Part shown: one piece after another, positions 19,114 through 25,816 of the stretch
Layout: each line of letters begins with the position of its first letter
How positions within the stretch are numbered: the stretch's first letter is position 1
Assembly: GCA_963608705.1 (NCBI GenBank)
Contig: CAVDHB010000016.1
Location: 1-40,922, forward strand
Length of the DNA stretch: 40,922 nt
Reading direction: 5' to 3'
Source of the DNA: CAVDHB01 sp963608705
GTDB lineage: Bacteria > Bacteroidota > Bacteroidia > Bacteroidales > Bacteroidaceae
Notes under the pieces: generated by a model
Told to the model about the DNA's origin: nothing
Seen by the model: only the letters and a program-made list of their open reading frames with translations
Database searches by the model: none
Position numbers and translations under genes: made by a program

Positions 19114-19118
19114 GAAGG

Positions 19119-19607
19119 TCAGAAAAAGAGGGTGTGTTTGGTGTGGGTGATGATGTCAAGTTCTATTTTCTGCCCTATGACTTTCATCATGTTCAGATAG
19201 TCTGTGGAGACAGGTAGCACAATAATACTGTCATTGTTCTCGTAGGCGGCTTGTACTTCTGCCAGGTCATTCCGAATTTTTTTGTAGGTGTCCATAGGTG
19301 TATCCGCCAGAAAGATGGAACGTTGGATAGGTGTACAGCCTTGTCGTTTGAGGTATTTGTGTACCAAATTCCTGACCTTATTGCTTTCTATGTCATACAT
19401 TACGAAAAACAGCATACGATGTGGATTTTTCTTTTGTGCTTCTACGATTCCTAAAATCTTCTGTATACGTGCGGAAAGACTTTCTATGGAATTGCTGGAT
19501 TCTTCAACTACTGGTTCGTTTAATGGTCTGCTGCCTTTCAGACGGGCAGCTTCTATTTTTTTCATCTGCTGTGCAAATGAAAGCGGTGGTTTCTTTTTTC
19601 GAGGCAT
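19119..19607 (-). CDS. cas2: Cas2 with N-terminal extension
   Basis: Cas2 forms the structural centre of the Cas1-Cas2 spacer integrase. The 162-residue product contains a normal Cas2 ferredoxin-like core from about residue 64 to the end (MLFFVMYDIESNKVRNLVHK, with the conserved aspartate at 72). Ahead of it is an extra stretch of about 63 residues that is basic at first (PRKKKPP), then helical and charged. Typical Cas2 is about 90-100 residues. I chose the ATG at 19607, one base after the primase stop (TGACATG); an in-frame TTG at 19637 would overlap the primase. It is the last gene of the cas operon and meets the GT2 gene head-on. Confidence 0.92.
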   Translation of the reverse strand: MPRKKKPPLSFAQQMKKIEAARLKGSRPLNEPVVEESSNSIESLSARIQKILGIVEAQKKNPHRMLFFVMYDIESNKVRNLVHKYLKRQGCTPIQRSIFLADTPMDTYKKIRNDLAEVQAAYENNDSIIVLPVSTDYLNMMKVIGQKIELDIITHTKHTLFF

Positions 19608-19608
19608 G

Positions 19609-20631
19609 TCAGTAGTTCTCCAGAATAAAAGATTCAATAAATTGTGCCATCACTTCATTCGCTTCAGGGTCTGTGCCTGTTCTTGGTGACTGTACTACGG
19701 AGAATCCTTTCTTTCCGAAGAAGATATTTATTTCCGCTTGTTTTGTCCCCACTTTAAGCCTCAGTTTCTTTCCGTATTGGATATTTCTTTCCTCAATTAC
19801 TTTTATACCCTGTTGAGAAAGGGCTGTGAGCAGCTTTTGTGTGATTTGTACTAATTCTTCTGGTACATAGACAGGAGCTTGTGTCTTGCGTGAAGTTTGT
19901 CTCCCTGCATCTAATAATTGTTTTATCTGTGTCAATATGTTCTGTCCGGGTTCTGCGAGCGACAGCTTGTTTGTTTCTTCGCTTGCTTTTTGGATGGCTT
20001 GCTCTGCCTCTCGTTTTTTATCAAATACGGATTGTATGTTGTTTCCTACATCTATAAAAGTGTTGATTTTTACTGGCTCCGGGTTAGGGTTAAAGTATAT
20101 ATCTACATCCATGCTGAGGAAACAAGCTCTTGTCACATCACAGGTCTTCCCGTCGACCACTTGCTCTAATTTGTATTGTTGGGAGAATTGTGTGAGAAAC
20201 AACTTGTAGAAAATTTTATAGATACCTACGTCATAGCATCGTTCTTCCAGCTTGAACAGCACTTTGATTCCGTCTCCGCTGGGAGAGACAAAACACATCA
20301 TGACTCTTGAATCTTGTGAAAGTTTTTTCTTAAGCTCCGATGGCGAAAGTTGTTTCTCTGCCAAATGGTCGATGTCTATGATAAAGTATTCAGTATAGGC
20401 GAAGTTCTCCGTGTTTCTGAATGAAGGGTTGAAAATACCACATACAAAATACGGAAGTCGCACTTTCAATGCGGAGTATTGCGTGTTGTCCAGTTTCCGT
20501 ACAACCCTTAATTGGCCAATCAGGGAAGCGATTTCGGGCTGTGGGTTCCGTATTGTGTCGCTGATATGCTGAACGGGTACTCTTCTGAGAGGCTCTGTGT
20601 TGCTCTTTATGTTGTATCCTGCTGAAATCAT
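19609..20631 (-). CDS. BT4734-like archaeo-eukaryotic primase in the adaptation module
   Basis: The N-terminal half (about residues 10-190) matches the BT4734-like/VirE N-terminal family, a branch of archaeo-eukaryotic primases. All three catalytic motifs are visible: the metal-binding D-x-D at Asp86 and Asp88 (FIIDIDHL), the nucleotide-binding SPSGDGIK at 116-123, and the third motif DVTRACFLS with Asp165. The middle is a charged linker (about 200-250). A separate C-terminal module (about 252-338, ending FFGKKGFSVVQSPRTGT and a helix) was not recognised. Primase-polymerases of this superfamily have been described beside type III Cas1-Cas2 and proposed to act in spacer acquisition, for example by filling in or copying captured fragments. 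Here it sits between cas1 (5 bases) and cas2 (1 base). Activity on DNA versus RNA ends is unknown. Confidence 0.85.
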   Translation of the reverse strand: MISAGYNIKSNTEPLRRVPVQHISDTIRNPQPEIASLIGQLRVVRKLDNTQYSALKVRLPYFVCGIFNPSFRNTENFAYTEYFIIDIDHLAEKQLSPSELKKKLSQDSRVMMCFVSPSGDGIKVLFKLEERCYDVGIYKIFYKLFLTQFSQQYKLEQVVDGKTCDVTRACFLSMDVDIYFNPNPEPVKINTFIDVGNNIQSVFDKKREAEQAIQKASEETNKLSLAEPGQNILTQIKQLLDAGRQTSRKTQAPVYVPEELVQITQKLLTALSQQGIKVIEERNIQYGKKLRLKVGTKQAEINIFFGKKGFSVVQSPRTGTDPEANEVMAQFIESFILENY

Positions 20632-20636
20632 GGTTC

Positions 20637-21620
20637 TTAAGATTTGTATTGTTTAAATATTTGTGCTAATCGTTGTGTGTAAAGGGTAAGTTGGGTCAAT
20701 CTACCTCTTGGTTCTATGTCGTCTTGAGAGACTTCGTGTAAATAGTCATTGACCGACTGAATGAGAATGCGTCTGCCCAAAGATTCTAACCAGTAAGATC
20801 CGTCGCTTCGTATGGAATAATGCTCTTCCGTGATAACACGCTGTCCGAGTAGCAGGAATACCACATAGTCAATCCATACTCTGTACAGTTCGATTACGTC
20901 ATATACCAGTACGGGACGATTGTATTCGTCACGATGCATGATTCCGATGTAAGGGTCAATGCCCGCTTTGATAAGGGCACCTTCTATTTTACCGTATAAA
21001 AGTCCGTAGCCGTAATTGAGAAGTGCGTTGGTTATATCCATGGCGGGATGTTGGCTGCGTTTTTCAAAACGGTATTCTTCTGGAATAAACAGGTTGATGG
21101 TGTCAAAGTAGATTTTGGAGGATACACCTTCCCATCCTCTCAGTGTGGGGGCAACGTCTGCTACCACATTGCCTTCTAATTTATCAATCTTTTGTCTGTA
21201 TACCTCCAAACGGTTGATTGCCTTGTCTATGATGGATTTGTGTATGGTTTCTTCTGTGTTGAGCATTAAGAGCAGGGCTTGTTGGTTTTCTATCTTTTGG
21301 GAAATGACTCCTTTAATCCATTTGACTGCGTCTGAAGACAGGGAGAAAGCCAATTGTCCTTTTCTTATCGTAGATATAGACCCATACTTCGGACTCCATA
21401 TTCTGGCGACTGGCTGTCCCGATTTGTCTGTGAAAAGAACCTCAATCTCTCTTTCCACAGCCAAGAATATGGCGTCACTGGTGATCTGTGCGCCTCGGCT
21501 AAGTTGTATGGAGCTAATACCCTCGGCAGGTACACGCTGCTTTCCTTCGGAATTGATGATAACAAATCCTTCATTATCCCGGCTCAATGCCGTACCAAAA
21601 CTGTTTATCACTAATTCCAT
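20637..21620 (-). CDS. cas1: CRISPR integrase Cas1
   Basis: Cas1 is the metal-dependent integrase that inserts new spacers at the leader end. The 327-residue protein has the beta-strand N-terminal domain (about 1-85) and the helical catalytic domain. The active-site set is visible: Glu164 in RGWEGVSSKIYF, His229 in IGIMHRDEYNRP, and the acidic cluster Asp241/Glu244 in LVYDVIELYR. Length is normal, and it is not fused to a reverse transcriptase or Cas6, as some Bacteroidota type III Cas1 proteins are. It lies 11 bases after the helicase gene and five bases before the primase gene, so the four proteins are probably made together. Confidence 0.97.
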   Translation of the reverse strand: MELVINSFGTALSRDNEGFVIINSEGKQRVPAEGISSIQLSRGAQITSDAIFLAVEREIEVLFTDKSGQPVARIWSPKYGSISTIRKGQLAFSLSSDAVKWIKGVISQKIENQQALLLMLNTEETIHKSIIDKAINRLEVYRQKIDKLEGNVVADVAPTLRGWEGVSSKIYFDTINLFIPEEYRFEKRSQHPAMDITNALLNYGYGLLYGKIEGALIKAGIDPYIGIMHRDEYNRPVLVYDVIELYRVWIDYVVFLLLGQRVITEEHYSIRSDGSYWLESLGRRILIQSVNDYLHEVSQDDIEPRGRLTQLTLYTQRLAQIFKQYKS

Positions 21621-21631
21621 GAGTGTCGCTT

Positions 21632-23077
21632 TTAAGTGAGATAGAAATCATCCACCAAATAGAGTTCCTTTTTGGCACGTGTCATCGCTGTGTACATCCA
21701 TTGGTAGACATAAGGCTTTTGTATAAGTGGCAGGTTTCGGGGAATGTCAAGGAATACGTGATTCCATTCCCCGCCTTGTGACTTATGGCAAGTCAGTGCA
21801 AAGCCGAAGACGGCTCTTAATGCGTTCAGATAAGGGTCTTCCAGCATATTTTTATCGAATTGCTCATCATTCTTCTTAATACCCTTGTCTTTCATTCGGA
21901 TATAAAAATCCACAAACAATTCTTTTTGTTGGGTTTGCGTGAGATTTGTCTGATTGGAGTATAGTATGTCTGCTATTAATAACTGTGAGTATTCCCGTTG
22001 CGTGGCGACATCCATATAAGAGATTTCCAAAAAGGTGAGTCCTGCTCTTTTCTCCTTGACTACTACACTGTGTACTTCTACCAAATCTCCGTTCATTAAT
22101 CCAGACAAGTAATTGTTTTGTGTGACAAGTAACAAGTCTCCTTTAGTCAGTTGATAGTTTTGTATGCCTAAGGCAGGTCTGATTACCTGTGTGAGGGTGT
22201 TGCTCTGTCTGTTAGAAAAACAAATCAGTGTCGAATCGTTGTAGCCGTACTTTTTGTAATAATTGATATATTGCTGTATTAATTCTGCCTCACTGCGTAG
22301 TACATGGATGTTCTGGAAATGTCTTAGGGGAAATTTTGCCCATTTGAATGGTTGTGGGTGGTAATAAAGACGACGCATTTGTTGGGCGGCTAACACAATG
22401 TCATTATCCTTGGCTTGACGCATGATATCTGTCAGTTCTGCTTCCGTTACGTTCATTTCAAATTCCTGCCGGATATACTCTGCGGACAAGGCGGGAGACT
22501 GCGTGTCTGTCACAGGCGGAAGCTGGCAAATATCACCGATAAAGATATATTTCCCTGTAGGGTCATAATTGAGCAGGTCGCTTAATAACTGTCCGCTGCC
22601 GAAAACAGCCTGCATGGGATTCTTATCCTTCTTGTCGGAAATCATGGATGCCTCATCTGCAATGTAGAAAACGGTGTGGTGCTGTGAAACCGTGTTTAGT
22701 CCGAAATTAAGGAGTAACTGTCCACTGCTGTCAATCCCGTTCTTTTCTCGTTCTTTCACGATTTCCTCTACATCTTGGTTGAAACCTTCGTATCTGTAAA
22801 TGCAGGCATGGATAGTGGAGGTGTTTTCTCCTGTAAGATCACGCATTATCTTGGCGGCTCTTCCCGTGGAGGCTAACAGTTGGTATTGTTTCCCGAACTG
22901 CTTCAGCTTTTTGACAACCTCTTTCATCATCGTGGTCTTTCCCGTTCCTGCATACCCTTTGAGGATGAACACTTTTGCCGAAGGATCATCAATGAATCCC
23001 AGCAGGGCTGTCATAGCCTTTTGCTGGGAGGGAGAGAAGGTGAAGTGAGATGGTCTGATATGTCTACTGCTTTCCAT
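21632..23077 (-). CDS. RecD/Pif1-like SF1B helicase
   Basis: This 481-residue ATPase has the full motif set of a superfamily 1B 5'-3' DNA helicase: Walker A GYAGTGKTT (41-49), motif Ia LASTGRAAK (68-76), Walker B ADEAS (about 140-144), motif III GDICQLPPV (181-189), and near the end FALTCHKSQGGEWNHVFLD (motif V) and MYTAMTRAKKELYLV (motif VI). It resembles stand-alone RecD2/Pif1-like enzymes of Bacteroidota. Such genes also occur outside CRISPR loci. Here it lies tightly between the Card1-like gene (19 bases) and cas1 (11 bases), on the same strand. It could unwind DNA or RNA-DNA hybrids to make prespacers, or help repair integration sites; that role is inferred from position. Confidence 0.9.
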   Translation of the reverse strand: MESSRHIRPSHFTFSPSQQKAMTALLGFIDDPSAKVFILKGYAGTGKTTMMKEVVKKLKQFGKQYQLLASTGRAAKIMRDLTGENTSTIHACIYRYEGFNQDVEEIVKEREKNGIDSSGQLLLNFGLNTVSQHHTVFYIADEASMISDKKDKNPMQAVFGSGQLLSDLLNYDPTGKYIFIGDICQLPPVTDTQSPALSAEYIRQEFEMNVTEAELTDIMRQAKDNDIVLAAQQMRRLYYHPQPFKWAKFPLRHFQNIHVLRSEAELIQQYINYYKKYGYNDSTLICFSNRQSNTLTQVIRPALGIQNYQLTKGDLLLVTQNNYLSGLMNGDLVEVHSVVVKEKRAGLTFLEISYMDVATQREYSQLLIADILYSNQTNLTQTQQKELFVDFYIRMKDKGIKKNDEQFDKNMLEDPYLNALRAVFGFALTCHKSQGGEWNHVFLDIPRNLPLIQKPYVYQWMYTAMTRAKKELYLVDDFYLT

Positions 23078-23096
23078 GAGGTTGAACTCAAGTTGT

Positions 23097-24218
23097 TTAT
23101 ACCTTTAGTTTCTTGACAATTTCATCCAACTGTATGGAAAGTAATTCCAACGTTGTTTTCTTTTTACTTGGTTTGATGACATCTATGCCCAGTTCATCTG
23201 CTCTTGTGAGGATTTCATCTTTTGAATCAATATGCTCATAAGAAACCAACACACTTTTGGACTTGTCTCCTCCGTAAGTTTTTCTTACAGCTAACATGGT
23301 GTCGATGTTTTTGGGGGTTATTTGTCCGGATTTACATTCAATGAACAAAAGTGTATTTCCCAAGTTTACTAAGATATCCACTTCATTTTTATCATTTTGG
23401 TTCTTGTCATTTTCTTTTGGCTGAAATTTTACATTGCACCACACCTCATATTGATGGGGAGCTGCCCATTCAGCCACCGCATCAGCCACTAATGTTTCCC
23501 ACCATCTTCCTTCAAATAATTGTTCGTAAGCTTTAGGATAAGATGAGCTGAAAATTTCGTTGCCATCTTCTTCTGTTATAACAATATGTTTATTATCTCT
23601 TATATAGTAAATAGTATTTCTATGGTAGTAAGAAGTTTCTATTTTTATTTGTTTCTTCTTGTATGCATCCCTTAATTTGCTCCATGCTCTTATATGTAAT
23701 GATTTTATTTCTTCTACATTTTTTGCGCATAGGGCCTTTTCACTTTCTTTTTTGTATTCTTGGTATTCTTTTAATGACTGATCTTGTAATCTGAAAATCG
23801 TTTCAAAATTCAATGAGCAAGTTAATGGCTCTTGATCATAAGTTTGAAGGTTCAGTATTACTTTTGAGTCCGTGTACAAAAGTTTGGCATGATGCTTTTC
23901 TCCTGTTAAAAAAGCCCCAAAAGCCATCGGTTTGGTACCTCCTGTAAGATTATAGGTAAACTCGTTTTCTTTCCCCTCCTCTTCACAATGGATACTTTCA
24001 CAAACCTCAGCTGTGCATGTTACCTCATAAGGTAATGTTTCTTTATATTTGCAAATGATTTTAGGAAATTGACTTTTTACTTCATTTGCTATGCGATCAG
24101 CCATATCTTTGCTTTGCCTTGTGTATATTAAATATACAATATCGGGTTGTTGCTGTGCAATGATATAGTAAATAGGAAGTGTTTGACCTCCAAGTAATGT
24201 AAGTTGTATTTTTTTCAT
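23097..24218 (-). CDS. Card1/Can2-type CARF nuclease
   Basis: The 373-residue protein combines an N-terminal CARF sensor with a C-terminal PD-(D/E)xK nuclease (DUF1887 layout). The CARF ligand motif is NLTGGTKPMAF (Gly93-Pro97). The nuclease motifs are GRWWE with Glu241, NEVDIL with Asp281, and FIECKSG with Glu294 and Lys296, so the active site is complete. Relatives are switched on by cyclic tetra-adenylate and cut single-stranded DNA and RNA or nick plasmid DNA, causing dormancy or plasmid loss. Its start overlaps the cas6 stop by four bases (ATGA). Since Cas10 here has no HD nuclease, this protein is the likely DNA-damaging arm. The gene is noticeably more AT-rich than cas6. Confidence 0.9.
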   Translation of the reverse strand: MKKIQLTLLGGQTLPIYYIIAQQQPDIVYLIYTRQSKDMADRIANEVKSQFPKIICKYKETLPYEVTCTAEVCESIHCEEEGKENEFTYNLTGGTKPMAFGAFLTGEKHHAKLLYTDSKVILNLQTYDQEPLTCSLNFETIFRLQDQSLKEYQEYKKESEKALCAKNVEEIKSLHIRAWSKLRDAYKKKQIKIETSYYHRNTIYYIRDNKHIVITEEDGNEIFSSSYPKAYEQLFEGRWWETLVADAVAEWAAPHQYEVWCNVKFQPKENDKNQNDKNEVDILVNLGNTLLFIECKSGQITPKNIDTMLAVRKTYGGDKSKSVLVSYEHIDSKDEILTRADELGIDVIKPSKKKTTLELLSIQLDEIVKKLKV

Positions 24219-24898
24219 GATTGTTGATTGATAACTTTTATTATTCCAAACCCCACACTAACCTTCCCTCCTAATCCAATATAATTTGGTAGTATCACAT
24301 TGGTTTTGAAAGTCAAGTCAAAGGCGGTGAGAATGATGTTCTTGTATTTGGCGGGTTGGCAATCGTTTGAAGATACGATATTGACCCTTACTTTGTTTTC
24401 GAAATGGACATTCATGCTCTTGGCAAAAGACAATATATTCCCTATAAGACATTGCTCCAACAAGGCGTATTTGTCCGCCAGACGTTCCAATTCTTGGTAA
24501 CGTTCGTAGTTATGTTCATTAAGTGCTACATATCGTTGGATATGATAGGTGGTGAGCGTCTCTTTTAGCGTTAGGTGTACTTTGTCCATTGTGGCTGAGG
24601 CTATCACAGGCGTGAAAGAACGTCTGCCCAGTCTTAAGGGATGCGTGTAATGTTGGAAGAAATTCTCAATGGCTTGTGTTCCGTTCCCAATGCAGACAAT
24701 AGCCGCTTTCCCCTCTATTCTTTTATATTGAATAAGTGGGTATCGATACCTCAGTTTCTCTCCGTCATGGTTATGAAACAAGAGGTTTTGTCCTTCTGTC
24801 GTTTTGATAACGACTCCTCTGAAGAGTGGAATCTCTCTTTCTTCGATAGCATTGTCAAAACGGAGTGTAAGGATGGGTATGTCCGTGAGTTTTTCCAT
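24215..24898 (-). CDS. cas6: Cas6 pre-crRNA endonuclease (Cas6b-like)
   Basis: Cas6 cuts the array transcript inside each repeat to give crRNAs with an 8-base 5' handle. The 227-residue protein fits the Bacteroidota/Cas6b type: two ferredoxin-like folds, an N-terminal signature FHNHDGEKLRYRYPLIQYK (residues 41-59, with His42/His44 as candidate catalytic residues), and the C-terminal glycine-rich RNA-binding loop IGLGGKVSVGFGIIKV (about 207-222). It lies four bases after the inserted Rpn-family gene and overlaps the Card1-like gene. It is probably read both from the cas operon promoter and from the promoter in front of the Rpn gene. Confidence 0.9.
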   Translation of the reverse strand: MEKLTDIPILTLRFDNAIEEREIPLFRGVVIKTTEGQNLLFHNHDGEKLRYRYPLIQYKRIEGKAAIVCIGNGTQAIENFFQHYTHPLRLGRRSFTPVIASATMDKVHLTLKETLTTYHIQRYVALNEHNYERYQELERLADKYALLEQCLIGNILSFAKSMNVHFENKVRVNIVSSNDCQPAKYKNIILTAFDLTFKTNVILPNYIGLGGKVSVGFGIIKVINQQS

Positions 24899-24902
24899 GG
24901 TT

Positions 24903-25742
24903 TTATAGTTGGGCGATTTCTTCAGGGGACAGCTTGGTGATTTGCTGTATCTGCTCCACGCTGAGTTTCATTTCTTTCATCCTCCGTGCAATGTCCCTCT
25001 TTTCTTCGATTTTTCCTTTAGCCTTTCCTTCTTCTATCGCTCCTTTGTACATGGCGATGTTATCTCTGAACACCTTAATGCTGGCATCGTATTGTCTTCT
25101 TTCCTCAGGTAGCAGGGCTGCGATATTGGTGATTTGGGCGAGTTTCTGAAAAACAGCGTTTTTTGCGAGAAAAGGTATTCTGTCAAGTGTCTCCATATTC
25201 TTTAAAACAAAAATCCAACGTTCGAAATTATTCTTACATTCTTCTTTTTCCTTTTGGAAAAGAGGCAGTTGCAGGTAGATGAATCTCAGTCTGTCGGACA
25301 CAATCCGGTGAGTTTCTCTGTCTGCCAGCACCACATCGGTTCTGAACTTTCCCTGTTCCAATTCCGAGGTGGTGAAGTTCATAAAGCTGATACAGTAGAC
25401 GGATTCGATGTGGTAGTCCCATTCCACTCCCTTCTCAGCCTGACTGACCAGTGCGTTAGCGGCATAAACTATGGTTCTGCTGATGAAGTGTGTCTGACAC
25501 CTGTTCTGCATCTCCACGATGATATGCGATCCTTTGTCGGTCAGGCAGTACACGTCATAGATGAAACACCTGTCCTCGATAGATTTAGGTAGTTGCTCAT
25601 TGTTTAGGAAGGTGATGTCCTTGATGACGTGTTCCCCTTTGAGCAGGTCGTTGAGGAAGTTTATCAACAGATCTTTGTGGATATCCTGTCCGAAGATGAG
25701 CTTGAATCCCCAGTCGGAGAACGGATTGATGAATTTTCCCAT
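24903..25742 (-). CDS. Rpn-family PD-(D/E)xK nuclease/putative transposase
   Basis: This 279-residue protein belongs to the Rpn/PDDEXK_2 family: the hallmark start GKFINPFSDWGFKLIFG, the nuclease core YDVYCLTDKGSHIIVEMQNR (Asp then E-x-Q in place of E-x-K), and a charged C-terminal helix EEGKAKGKIEEKRDIARRMK. Such proteins occur in many copies in Bacteroidales genomes; relatives promote recombination or DNA breakage, and no CRISPR role is known. It has its own promoter (25767-25798), which overlaps an upstream in-frame start at 25769, so I place the start at ATG 25742. It interrupts an otherwise overlapping operon between the CARF-HEPN gene and cas6, as a passenger would. Confidence 0.88.
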   Translation of the reverse strand: MGKFINPFSDWGFKLIFGQDIHKDLLINFLNDLLKGEHVIKDITFLNNEQLPKSIEDRCFIYDVYCLTDKGSHIIVEMQNRCQTHFISRTIVYAANALVSQAEKGVEWDYHIESVYCISFMNFTTSELEQGKFRTDVVLADRETHRIVSDRLRFIYLQLPLFQKEKEECKNNFERWIFVLKNMETLDRIPFLAKNAVFQKLAQITNIAALLPEERRQYDASIKVFRDNIAMYKGAIEEGKAKGKIEEKRDIARRMKEMKLSVEQIQQITKLSPEEIAQL

Positions 25743-25766
25743 AGGCGAGAGTATTTGGTACCATCG

Positions 25767-25798
25767 CAAAGATAGGGTTTTCTTGCGATATGGACAAA
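25767..25798 (-). promoter_or_regulatory. Internal promoter for the Rpn gene and cas6 onward
   Basis: Read on the minus strand: TTTG (25798-25795), a 20-base spacer, and TATCTTTG (25774-25767), a full Bacteroidota promoter 24 bases before the Rpn start codon. It lies in the 74-base gap after the CARF-HEPN stop and could also drive cas6, the Card1-like gene and the adaptation genes independently of the effector genes. Confidence 0.85.
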
Positions 25799-25816
25799 GA
25801 AAAAACTGTCTTTCTT

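Noticed and set aside
20637..21620. Reverse transcriptase-Cas1 or Cas6-Cas1 fusion
   Set aside because: Cas1 has normal length; no YxDD-type reverse transcriptase motif was found in any cas gene here.
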